In this document: positions 24,528 through 36,754 of the stretch, piece after piece | Position numbering within the stretch: the first letter of the stretch is position 1 | Layout: each line of letters starts with the position of its first letter | Origin: Boswellia sacra | Lineage: Eukaryota; Streptophyta; Magnoliopsida; Sapindales; Burseraceae | DNA: 64,000 nt | Assembly (NCBI GenBank): GCA_013180625.2 | Contig: SNVD02014757.1 | Location: 620,001-684,000 of the forward strand | Direction: 5' to 3' | Program-made: the position numbers and the translations under genes | Notes under the pieces: model-generated | Database searches by the model: none | Told to the model about the DNA's origin: nothing | What the model saw: only the letters and a program-made list of their open reading frames with translations

Positions 24528-27500
24528 GCAGGTTTCAATTTTGAATTCATTTCTTTTCCTCTGTACTTCCAACGAAATTGGTCTCTCTTACGTAACCAGG
24601 CTATGGTTCTCCCGTTTTGTTCAAATCCGTGACACGTTGTTGTCTGGACAGAACTCTCATCTCATCTGAATCAATTGATATGGATTTACCTTTGCAGATA
24701 ATTGTGTAGTTTTTTTTTTAAGGGAAAAAATGTAATCCTACTAGGAATCCCAACAAGGCATTTGAGAATAATCTTATAAAACTTAGATTTAAGTTAACAA
24801 ATTGTTTCGGAAAAAAAAAAAAGTCATTTCTCAAAAGCTGAAACTAGCAAACAAAAAGTATCGCCAAAAGTATCAACAGCTAGCTAGAATACAGAGAAGA
24901 TTAAATTAAGTAAATAGTTTGGTAAACCTCATGAATCATAAATCATGGAGTAATTTTCAACTTCTTGAGGGGTAGAGAGTCTATAATGCCTCGGAGGTAA
25001 TGTCTCGGTAATGTCTCTAAGTCAATCAGGGAGTGTCATGTCAATGTACATTAAAGAGTGTACTCAACACGTACTTCTTGATTGGTTGGGAGGTTTTGCC
25101 TCTAGGCATGACAGACTCTCTTCTTGAGAGGAGTCCCTCCAAGATGGACATTGAAGCTCGTAAATTGATTTACTGCATTTTCTCATTCAAGATATAGGTG
25201 GGAATAATAAACTACATCTGTATTAGTTTTAGTGCATTTTCCCATTGGACTATGTTATGGAAGAACATAATGTTTTGGGCCTTTTGTCAAATCGGTCTAC
25301 AGGTGTAGTTCAGACTTGCTTTCCCGTTTTGGTTGTTGGGGTCGGGGGTGTGTGTGGAAAATATTTTGTGGTGCCTTTTAAGGTTGTGTAAGTGAGGAGG
25401 TCTGTTTTGATGGGAATTAATAAAGGAAACTACCTAACAGCTGACATGCATGAACCTTTTGTTAAGAAACAAAGAGTCAAAGACAAAACCAACGACTTTG
25501 GGATATCGAATACAAAATTTTGTTTATGATAGTGATATAATGTTAAGAAAATCATTATATCTAAGAGCTTAACAAGCAAGCGCATAATACCGATAAAGTT
25601 TCCCTATGATGCTTTGAAATAGATGCTAATATACCCCAAAAAGAAAGTCTATTTCGAGCGGTAGGATTATGATGGACCACTTCACTTCAGTCATGATTAC
25701 AAATTTGCCAACTTGTTGCTTGCATGCCCTTGCCAAGCAACTCAGAAAATACCCAGGGCCCAGTGGCATTGATCTAATAGTAATAGTTGATGTGGATCTC
25801 ATTCCTTGTTTCTTAGTGTCGATACATGGAACAACTGAAAATTTTGAATTTTATGTACGTTATAGTAAGTAGTGTTGTTGCTCCACCCTGAAATTACTCA
25901 AAATATGAACCCAATTCACTAATAGTGCTTTCCATCATTTGTAACTTCATAGAATTACTTCAAGATCATGGAAAATTTTCGGGTGCATCATCCGCTGCAC
26001 TAACAACGCCTCAATCACGAATTGCGTGTCAGCCACACGCTGAGCCAGTGCCCGCTGATTGGATTGCTGTTGGTGCAACGGCTGCACCATTGTTCTCCAA
26101 GATGATAGTGTGATGGTTAAAAAAAAAACTTCAAAGCCTTTATAAAAATAGAGTTGCTTAATGTGAATTCGGATACCATGTTTCTCTAATTTAGATGATA
26201 TTTGTGTTATGGGATCGATATGCATGGACAAAAAGAGTTGGCCTCTCTGTCTATTCCTCACAGTAGGCAATTTAATTCTGAAATCTGAGGACGAGTTGGA
26301 GAAATTTATACTCGCACAAAATTATAAAAATTAGAAAAAATTCCACAGCACTGGTGGTGAATGGCGATCTCAAGTCCTAGGCTTCATCAAATAATTGAAT
26401 TAGTACCGGACAAAAAGAACATGATACATCAAATAAACATTCCCTGTAGCTATCCAGCTGCGAACAATTTTTAAGTCCTCCCCGATTGAATCACAAAATT
26501 TCAGTTTATAATGTTTCCTGAACTTCATTTATATTTAGTTAATATAAAAAAAATGAAGGGATTATAAGAAAGAACAATTTCTAGGAATACTTTCGTACAA
26601 AAACAATTTTTTTAAAAGTATCTAAAAGACAGCAGCATCAATATCTGAGAAGAAATCACTGGCCAGAAAAACTCCGTGACTGATCTTGTTTGACATTGCA
26701 AAGGAGAACCTTACAACTAAGTTGTTCATTTGTAGAGACGTCAGTCAAAGCAAATTTTCTGGTGGCTAATATATTTTGCACTTTAATATATGCTTCAGCA
26801 GGAATATTCTTTGCTGATTGTAAATGAAGAATTAACAAATGAAAACAGACAGGACGAAAGCTTCTCCCCAGAAAATAGTATGCAGATTAGAAGGTAATGA
26901 TTTGAATTTGCTACTGACCCTCTTAGAATAAGAACCAAAATGACATAAAATAGTAAAATCTTTGAAGGGCCACTTTTGTCTGCCAATATTTAACTCTCAA
27001 TTAAGGCCAACCAACAATAGGCAAAGACAATGACCTCCGTTTGAACTTGTTCTGCATAAGGGGAAGTTGCAGTTGTCAACGGTATTTCCACAGCTGGGGT
27101 ACTTGTGGTCAAAGATAAAAAGCAGCCCTTGAAGAACTCAATAGGCTATTGAGAATTTGAGATCAAGAAGATGTGTCTAAGAACTCATATAAACCAATGA
27201 AACAAAACGACAGAAATCATTAAAGAATAGGCAAGTTCCAATGGTAACTTCCCTTTTGCAAACATGAAAGGCCAAGCAATCTAAAATGATAAAGTGTGCA
27301 AAAACTAGCGGTATCCTGTTGATGACTCACTACTACAACTAAATGAAGGTATACAATTCAAAAAGGAATTAATATGAGATACTTTGTTCAATCCATCTAA
27401 TAAAAGGAATATTCCATTTGGCATACTGAAAGTTGAGCTAAATATTTTCTCAATCACTAGAATCAAGTGATTATCAAGCTTTGAGCTCGTCCAATGGAAT

Positions 27501-27815
27501 TTTCAGTAAGAACCCAAGGAGAAGGCTCGTTTCATTTTTACTAATCAACTCATGCAGATTTAGAATGTCATACAAAAATTGGAGGCAGTGACCTCTAGTA
27601 CAGATCAACTTCAAAAATAATCATATCATAAAAAAAAAGTTTGCTGTAAGCTATATATACAATTTCAAAACCATAGCTACAACGTTGATACTATTAAAAT
27701 GCACTGGTTGACAGGACAGAAAATGGTGACATCAAAATATATACAATTTTAAAGCCCTAGTACCAAAGCCAAGACGATTCCAACTCGCTGAAAACAGAAA
27801 ATGGTGGCATCAAAC
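24528..27815. other. Intergenic region with exon-like remnants
   Basis: Mostly AT-rich non-coding DNA. Minus-strand stretches at about 26640-27140 are locally protein-like (for example KWPFKDFTILCHFGSYSK near 26935-26990 and EAYIKVQNILATRKFALT near 26730-26800). Their phases do not join through the visible splice sites, so no gene is called. A minus-strand open frame at 25947-26270 (containing WRTMVQPLHQQQSNQRALAQ) is reminiscent of retroelement gag linkers but is too weak to annotate. Confidence 0.4.
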
Positions 27816-30429
27816 TTACATACAAGTTGATGCCCTTGACGTGCGCTGGTTCGTTCCAAGCATAATAACAAGTACAGTTACATCATCATGATACTTTCTC
27901 CTCCTACCAGCTGGAATATTCATCAATTCTTCCATACTGAAACCTGCATATGATAATAGAATTAATGCCTTAGATTGGAGACTTGTGCCCTAGATGATAT
28001 AATAAGAAATTGTTCATTAATACGAAATAAGCTGCAAAGATCATCTCTTTCAACTCCTTTTTATCACTCTTTGGGGAATATCTTAATAATTTTTTTTCGA
28101 CTAGAGGATATGGCGTGTGGACAGAAATTATTTATTTCAATTTGACTTTATATATGTAGCCTGATGAGGTATAATTGAAAACACAGGTTAAACTTTATAT
28201 CACTCCAAACAAGGGAATAGCAAAAAGTTTATTCAGACATTCCCCAAAAGTCTTTCTCCAAAGAAATAAAGATAAATAATGTCCATGTATGTTGTGATGG
28301 TGTAAGTTGTTGAAACCACCATCTCCAAATAAGTAGCCTAACAGACATGATGAGTTGTTTGCTAATGAGAATATTCACAAATGAACAATCTCCAGCAAAG
28401 CATCTTTTTACTTTTATTTACTTATTTTTTTATATAATTTTTGCTAGGGCACTCTGGCAAAAGTCACTAGATGTCTAAATTATTCAAAATTAATGTGTCT
28501 TCCTATTGAAACAGTTGCTTGTGAATTTGTTCAGGTGATACGATAAACTTACAGCTGACATGATTTTTCAATCCTTTACCAAATAGAAGAAACACAGATG
28601 TTTCTACTTAACCCAAATCCCCACATTAAGTGAAAGTTGAAGATATCGTAATTCTACAAAGAGTTCACCATATAATTGAAAACAGACCATTTAAAACATT
28701 TTCATAACAGAACTAAACGACTTAAATTATTATACCAAAATATTGAATTTTTTTAAGCGAGAAAGAGAATGTTGGGAGATAAGTAACATATAGGCATTGC
28801 AATGAGATGAAAACAAATGCTTGATAGCGGCCAAAGATATCAAACAGTTTACCTGCACATTCTGCTGCTCTTTCAACAAGCTGCCCCAACAGGAATTTTG
28901 CCGGATCACCAGAGGGGTTGCTCAAGATATAAGAATGGACAAGTTTTACTGCCTCCTCATTGCTGAAGAAGTCAAACAGACCATCACTCCCAACTATTAC
29001 AAAGTGATCAGATTTCATGATTCTATGCACATTCAGTGATGGTTCTGTGGAAATATATGGAGGGCTTATGAGATTGCGAACTCGAAGTATGCCCATTAAA
29101 GCATCATTCAGATTTCTCTGCGAGTGAAAAAGAACATAAAAAATTAATAAAAAATTGTTATAGAATGTTGAAAAAGAAAGTATACCAAAATTTATATATT
29201 CTAAAATGAAATAACTGTTAAGAAATAAAGAATCATATATCTACCTTTTTTAAGTAACCAACTCCTAAAGCACGAGTAACCTTCAATTTTCCCTTAACTT
29301 TTCCAGCAACAACAGGCGTAGGGTCATCAGGATGTTCAGAAATTAGCCTAGTTCTTTCAATTTCATTTTCAACGGTGTGACTATCAGTGAGCTGAATAGC
29401 TTTCAGCCCCTTGCTCCCTCTTAAGTCATTGCCTTCTTCATAAGTTGCCAAAACAGCTCTACTGTCACCTAGATTGAGTGTGTACAAATCGTTGCCATGA
29501 AGAAGCACAACCAAAACACAAGATCCTACAGAAACTAAATCAGGCCGTTCCTCCATTTCCTGCTCAACCATGTGCAAGAAATCATTCTCAGCCTGACTAA
29601 GAGCACGTTGAAGGCTATCAAGCACTGCATGACGGAATGAACAAGACATTTCCATTTTGGGACACAGACTTTCACTGGCAAAACCATTCACGCTTAAATC
29701 CTTACCAGTATCATTTTTTAAGGGATATTTTCCCTCATGAACAATACTGCTATCCTCAAAAATATATTGCAGGGGCCCATCCAAATCCGAGACATCAGAT
29801 GCTTTGATGACATCGCTCTTGGATTCCCATTCGAATAAATTAGAGTGAAACATGACAGTTTCATATAATGTCCCAGCCAGAAAATCAGCAGCATCTCTTC
29901 CATTGAAGCCATCATAAATTGCACAAAAGAGCCATCCATGTTCCTCAGAACAAACAGCTTGGACCCTGTCTTCCCCGGCAGCTCCACCTGCCACCTGTAC
30001 TTCCATAGCATTAAGGAAACCTTCACTTCTGGAAGGAGCACTCATGGATTTCAATATATAAGAATCATAATCAGATGGATCGCTAGGAGAAGATGGACTG
30101 CAACTCAGATTTGACATACTGCTTTGGAGAGAGGACGATAGCATATCCAACCTGGAAAGGCTTGGTGATGAGGGAACCCTACGAAATGAATTTGGGGAGT
30201 CCAAACTGGGAAGTATTTCTGCCCCTATCACACCGTTACAGATATTGGTATTTGCCAATGTAGCATTGGCACTTAAGCCGGCACCAGACAAGCAAGAGAA
30301 ACTACTGGTTTTATGGAGTTTAAATCCAGGCAGAATTTCATATCCACTGGATAACTCACAAGTGCCATTTTCATGGCCATTACATTGATAACCAAAACTC
30401 ACCTTAAGCTCTCCTTCAGAATTAATCAT
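27816..30429 (-). CDS. Protein phosphatase 2C, PP2C40 / POLTERGEIST-like clade
   Basis: Three coding exons (29245-30429, 28853-29117, 27816-27943) give 525 residues. The enzyme is a metal-dependent Ser/Thr phosphatase. A long Ser-rich N-terminal region (about 1-145) with SFRRVPSSPSLSRLD precedes the catalytic domain. Metal-site and core motifs are GED (152-154), YDGFNG (172-177, where the common PP2C form is DGHGG), the GSCVLVVLL / NLGDSRAVL block, SDGLFDFFSNEEAV (D440) and the C-terminal HDDVTVLVI (D503, D504). DGFNG is the usual form in the POL/PLL clade, whose members act in meristem and epidermal signalling; the closest Arabidopsis match I recall is PP2C40 (At3g16560). An upstream donor at 31507 and an acceptor before 30451 suggest a 1.06-kb 5'-UTR intron. 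Confidence 0.94.
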
Positions 30430-30451
30430 ACTTTGGCCTCGTTTTATATGG

Positions 30452-31507
30452 CTGAAACAGTGTAAACATCTATCTGTTAAATTCTTCAGGACAGAAAACT
30501 AACAAATCATTAGAAGAATATTTGAGTGGCCTTACAGAATCAATAATGGAATGGTTTTACAATGCAAAAAACGTGGGTCAAAAGACCAACATTACTATCA
30601 CCAATAGAATCAAAAGAAGAATGGAGTTTCCCCATGGTGCTTGAAACTGTCTAATTTTGGTAAATATCCAAGTAGAAACTTCCTAGCATCTAAAACAATG
30701 TATCCCTTTAAGTGCTTGCAATATCAAGTATAAGACTTTCAAGCTCGGTGATGAGAAATTCATAGGATAGAAGAGACCCGTCAATAATGTACAATTAAAT
30801 AAAAATTTAACGCTTTCCAACATATCAATAAATAATATTAATAGATCGTCATCTTGTCGACGAAAAGGGAGTTGAAAGTAAACACCTTGGTCAGAGCTTA
30901 CATCAACCAAAACAAAGCATATTTGGTTTTTCTTTTATAATTACTTCGATTTAGAATCAGAAAAAAAAAAAAAAATTAGTGCAGATTTGTATGTAACAGA
31001 ACAGTGGCTTGTAAGTTATAAGAGAACGTAGAGGGATTTAAAGTTATGGTTGCCTGGACTCAAATGTCTATGTTACTGCACGTCCCTCGCTCTCACCCAC
31101 AGATAATTAAAAAAAATGAAAAAAAAATTCCGAATAACTAGTGGCTAGAGACCGACTAGATACAGATGCACTACAAGAAAGGAAAAAATGAATTTTGAAA
31201 GGCTTAATCAATTGAAAATGGAAAAAAAAGGAATAGGAAAAAGATAAACACATAAATATATTCTTGAAACCAAGCAATAATTATTATTTAAGTAAGAGTA
31301 TCTGAGAAATGAAAACCCAGTAAAAGTTCAGATTTAAAAGGTAATAAATTTCAAACGAAATACACCTACATAAATCTACTACCCATAAAGCAAGCGAAAC
31401 AAATCAATCAAACAAAACGAGAAAAACAAAAGCAACAACATACCAGCACCAAAAACAGTAACGTATGTGAAAAAAAAAAAAAAGCTTAAAATGGAAACCC
31501 AACTCAC
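30452..31507 (-). other. Probable 5'-UTR intron of the PP2C gene
   Basis: On the minus strand TTTAAAG|GTGAGTTGGG at 31507 is a strong donor, and TACACTGTTTCAG|CCATAT ending at 30452 is a strong acceptor 22 nt before the ATG at 30429. Between them is AT-rich DNA with several poly-A/T runs and no good coding frame. Transcript evidence would be needed to confirm it. Confidence 0.55.
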
Positions 31508-33870
31508 CTTTAAAGTATTGGAAGGGCGAAGCAGATCAACTGAGAGAGGAAGGCCACAAATACAAAGAGAAGAGAGACAGTATGAATATATAGTAAGCGA
31601 AGATTTGGTTGGGTTTGAAGAAGAAGAGGAGTGAGGATGTAAAGTTAGGAAAAGTGAAAAAGCAGTGAAGGGAAATAAAATAAAAGAAAAGCAGAAACAA
31701 AGGGGAGATGGAATGGAGAGATTTGGTGGAGAATCAGTATCGATTGGATGGTGGAGGAGGGGCGTTCCTAAATTTAGAGTTAGAGCCAATGTTAGTTTTC
31801 TTTTGCTCTCGTTTTGGCCCTTCCTTTTCTTTTGTCAGATTCACTATTACCGGTAATGCCGTTTTTTGTGTTTCCACTTCAACTCTCCTCACTTTCCTAA
31901 CATCCCTACGGCTTTCTTTCATGTCAAGTACTCCGTTACCTATAATAATAATAATACTAATAATCATGATAATATCATCGCCCGCCCCCCGTTGCCGTTT
32001 GCAACTTTGCATACCATTTTTCCGTTTTTACCAAATTGCCCTTCCCTTTTCTTATTTTCTTCTCCTTTTCATAAATAATTTCTTCCGTCTATGATTGGGC
32101 TAAAGGGAAAAGTATTTGATACGGGCCGTTACAAAATAATTATATAACATATTAAATGAACCAGGACCACTTAGTTTTATGAATGAGGCTGTATTTTTGT
32201 TTACCGTGTTCAAGACATAATGGGTTTGAATGAGTCTACTGTAAATACCCAAATACTAGGTTGTCTACGTATTCTACCTTGTAGCTTCTCTCTGCGAGGT
32301 CCAAGGGAAGACCAAGTTGTTACTAACGCATGAAAGTTAGGCTTCTGACTTTTCAAATAAAACTCAATTCATGTTCAACCTCTACACTAATCTTTGCTTC
32401 TGTGCATGTCAATGGCGACGTTCCAGGAATTAATAATTTGCAGTTGTTGGGTCAAGTGAGGGATCATGTTGTAAAAGCGACTGTAAAATTTCCACCATCC
32501 AATTTCTGATGTGAAACAGGGCACATTTTTTGCGCTTCAGAAACAAAGTTGAGATGTTGTGGTGGGGACGGTAGGGTGAATGACGAAGACGCCTCAAAAG
32601 ATTAGAACCTGAAATATATCTTCCGTGCTGTTAAAATATGGACCACATTAGAGAATTAGCACTTCTCCTAGTATAACTACGTAAGCAAGTTTCCAATTTT
32701 TGACCCATTTCCACCATTCACGTACCTTGCCCAGTCACCTGTTCTGACGAATACTAAACCACAACAATTCAGATTACATGCAGCAGATAACGACCTTTTG
32801 TGTGAGCTACGAGTAGCGTTTCCCATTACCACTGGATACAGTTATGGGTTTGTAAAGATACATTTATCTACCATTCAACACAACAAACAAACCTCTCATT
32901 CGTTATCATTATGCCAGTTTTCAGCTTATCAGCTCCCCACCAGTGCGTAAATATGCATATGGGGAAACTCACTTGTGGCCTTGCCAACGGAGGTCCAGCA
33001 GGGCCAACCTTCATCTGCTGTACTGTACAGTATGCAGAGTGCCAACACCATTTGAGGTCAGAAGTCAGATTGTATGAGCTCAGAACATGTATAGTCGAGC
33101 AGATGGTGTCGGCCTGCGTTGTTTCTTTCACGAGGTACCAATCAAGCCTTGATGGCTCACTGACATCCAGTATTTAATTCGAAAAATTAACCAAGAAAAA
33201 TAATTGCTGACACTAAGAGTTGCAACTTCTATTATCCAATGAAAAACCAGCCTAAGAACTTCCGAAGGGACAAGTAATAAAATCAGCTGAACAACTTGAC
33301 ATATGAAACGAATCTAGTAGTGAAATATCAACAATGTCCTGAAAACAAGGTGGTCTAACCTTGCACACAATCTTATGAAGCAGTCGCAAGAATATACAAG
33401 TACATCGTGGGAAACATCTGATTTCCCAAGAAAGGGCAGTTGAATAATCAAATCAAGGAAGCACTAGAATACACTCAACCGATGTTCCTGCATCTTACGC
33501 TTCATTTTCCGGTGTATATGGTAAAATGCGTGAAAAACAAGGCACACAAGACTCCTTAGAAAATATAAGATGCTAAAAACATGTGAAAGGTATCAATAGT
33601 AGGACTTGACTACTTGAGAAAACACACAACAAATTTCACAGATATTTCAAAAGTCATACGCTCATTTCGTTAATAAATACAGTATATTATACAAGTCATT
33701 AAGTCTGAAACAAAATGCTGGCCTTGTTTCTAGACGTTAGCAAAATTTTCAAATTCCCAGTCATATCTATTATTGAGGAGATCTGAGCACACACGGGTTC
33801 AAAGAATTGTTTTCGTCACTGGATGCAAGATATGTCTATCCTGACGAAAACGGAAGATTTAATTCCAGCA
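31508..33870. other. PP2C promoter side and AlaX 3' flank
   Basis: This holds the PP2C 5' leader and promoter and then the 3' flank of the AlaX gene. The leader region around 31620-31720 is purine-rich on the plus strand (pyrimidine-rich in the transcript), typical of plant leaders. Open frames at 31379-32094 and 32868-33177 on both strands look like chance frames. Confidence 0.45.
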
Positions 33871-36754
33871 TCAGGATGCAACAGTGTAGAAAACTTTTGT
33901 CATACCCTTCTTCGTTCGAATTTGAGAAACCTGAACAATATTCAAAACATGGCACAGCAAGTTGGGTTATATACCTCCACATAAATTTTAAAGAATACTT
34001 CACCAAAGAAAACTTTTCCTTTGCCTATATTTATATTAAAAATATTCTATCAATATGCCATGAAGGATAACAAAGACAATAAAAACAAATTCTACAAAAC
34101 ATAAACATCAAACAGGTAATATTCTTTTTCCAGAATCCAATCTTTGCCAATTTAAACAAGTTTAGTTTTTCTCTGAACCACTTTCATTGCCTGTGATTTG
34201 TTTGGAGGTCTAGTTTAATTCTCTCACATCCAATGAGATTCTAGCACCCATCTCTGAGCCCTTGCTATAAAGGCAAAACATAAATTCCAGAAATCCCATC
34301 AACCTTTATGGATTCCATTTTATTAGTAGAATGGGTGAAAGGCTGCAATCACATCCTGAAGGCTGAACCATCCATAGGACATCATCACAGAGATGGTGCA
34401 TTGCAATCATAATACTGTACAGGCTAAACCACACTGATACTATACCTTCATGCTTATGATCTCTGAAACATCAGAAACATGGGTACCACCACAAGGGCAG
34501 CCAGGATTATTTCCTAACTGCACAATTCGCGGAGTGCTGCCCTGCAAGAGAAGCAAAAGTAGGCAATAATTTGTATGTAGTAATACAACTGAAAGAAATT
34601 CATTAGCATACTAAAGCCCACCCCAATACTGAACAAGGAATGAGAGAATACAGTTTCTATCTGTACAAAATTTGCTCAACATAATTAGTGTCAATGTTCA
34701 CACACACACACACAAAGTAATTTGTAAGCATTATCCAGCAACCAACCTGTAAGAAATTTCTCCAATCAACATTTCTATACACAATTAAGGCTATCCAGGT
34801 GAGGCTCTTGTAAATGGCCACAATAAAAGTGTCATAGTCAGGTACAATATTTCAACTTATGCACTGACGGAGCACATAAGCTGTGCCAGAAGAGTTTAAC
34901 CCTTTCTGTGGGGAAGCACAGGTGGCATCCAAGAGATACATAAACAAATAAATCTTCACCATAAACACATCATAACAAGATATTAAAAAATATGTTTAGA
35001 GTTGGATATGGATGTCAGTCTTAACACCATTAATTCCCCAGTAGAAATTTCAGAAATCATATCCAAACACTCGGCAGGATGTAAAACCCAATGCTTCTTC
35101 CCAAGATAAAGGTACTACAGACGGATTACAATGTACTCTTCACAAAAATCATTCAGATCAAGATATAAACTGTTGATATTAGATTCCTGTTCCTAACCTT
35201 TGGAATGTAATCAGGAAGGCAACCGCCACACTTCTCAGAAGCTTCTTCGTATGGTAATACAGCAACCAAAACCTGAAACCAAAAGGAAAAAGGCATTTCA
35301 GAAAGGAATGGCTCACAGAGCACATAGCATTACAACTAGGACAAGTAAAAGAAAATGGAACCTACTTTCCCTCCTCTAGATATTAATCCATTAATTTCTA
35401 GCTCCAGTTCTTTTGCCTTGGTTTGTACTTCATTTTGTGGAACTGAGCCTTTATATTCAACATATGGCCTGGTAAAAACACAACTTTAGAATTGCAAATT
35501 GAAAGAAAACAACTCCACGTCAAGTAGCACTGTGGACAAAAATAGAAGGGATGCCAGTTTTCCATAAAAATAAATTAAATTAAAATTTCCAGTTCTTCAG
35601 CCACCAAATATATATGTATGCAGGGTAATGGAATATCATTAGTAAGAAAATGAAGAAACGGATAATCAGTAGTAAGCATTTGCATGCCTTCCCCTTCAGT
35701 ACCTTATCTAGAATTCCAAACAAATTTCCCATAATCTAGTGAAGAAAGGAAAATAATAATGCTTGGAGATTTCAACTTCGTTTGCCATCTCACGTAGAAA
35801 TTATAGTGACTGGAGATATCATACAACAACATATAATTGTCTTACATGCTTATCAACCAATGACACTTGCATATTCTTCTTCCCAGTTGATTTAGACATA
35901 CCCATCAGGAAAATGATAGCCTTTGCCTGGCTCCAAATGTCCCAATCCCACATTTCGCATACATACGTCCAGCAAATGCCCAGCCGAGTGCAGCCTGCAC
36001 TACCATAATAATCAAAATATTCCAATACAAACGAGAGCAAGAGAAAATGGAAACCATAGCCCATCACATATAGCTTACGTACTCAAAATTTCAATTTTTC
36101 GAACAAACAATTCTTTCAACTGAGAAAGGATTAAGCTATCACTTCACATTAAGTATAAATCACAATGGCATCATAAATATTAAATAAATACACAACTTTT
36201 TCATTTCGTGCCTGGAATTAAGCTTCCGCCTTGACTCATCGACACATAAAACAACTTCTTTCCCCTTCTCTATCACTATTTCAGATTCCCCACCAGAACA
36301 CTCGACGACAACGTAGTGGAAAACCTGTTTAGAAAAACCAAAACCGAAAACGTAAAATAAAATCAACCCAGTTCTCTCCTTTTAAAAGACAAAGAAAATA
36401 GCATTTGATTTTGAAGTTATAGAAACTTACAATTCCGTCTTTTGATCGAACATCTTGTACGATAAATTTCAAGTGAGAATCGGACGCAGTGATGAAGCCA
36501 GTGTCAGCAGGTTGACCGCCGCCTTGCGGATGAAATATCGTTGACTCTAATATCATCGCATATCTACCATCATCACCCTTCAAAAAAAATAATAACAGTA
36601 ATTTAAATGAAAAAAAATAGCTATGCAAATACAATTACAATTAATAGGAATATGAAACGGAAACCTTGAGATACGAAACAAGTGTGGATTTTGACTGGAG
36701 TTTAAACATGTCGTCGTAGTAATCGAGCTTCGTCGGGATCAAGTCCTTTTCCAT
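33871..36754 (-). CDS. AlaX-type alanyl-tRNA editing protein (AARSD1-like)
   Basis: Eight exons on the minus strand (36665-36754, 36431-36577, 36212-36324, 35902-35994, 35366-35468, 35198-35272, 34446-34541, 33871-33930) give 258 residues. AlaX proteins are free-standing relatives of the AlaRS editing domain; they hydrolyse Ser or Gly wrongly attached to tRNA-Ala. The N-terminal beta-barrel has FHPQGGGQPADTG (45-57). The zinc/catalytic ligands are HSAGH (H119, H123) and CGGTH (C224, H228). The last exon supplies the family ending VSQIRTKKGMTKVFY. The length fits the long AlaX form without a synthetase domain. The intron after exon 3 appears to be GC-AG (TCCAG|GCACGA ... GTGCAG|GCTGC); no GT donor there keeps the conserved frame. 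The start is the first Met of an exon beginning MEKDLIPTKLDYY. Confidence 0.92.
34699..34714. repeat. CA dinucleotide microsatellite
   Basis: Eight CA units inside an intron of the AlaX gene. Confidence 0.75.

Noticed and set aside
25947..26270. 107-codon minus frame with a Gln-rich middle resembling retroelement gag linkers
   Set aside because: Only a vague resemblance, no zinc knuckle, protease or LTR nearby.
29718..30041. 107-codon minus frame inside PP2C exon 1
   Set aside because: Out-of-frame shadow of the PP2C coding exon.
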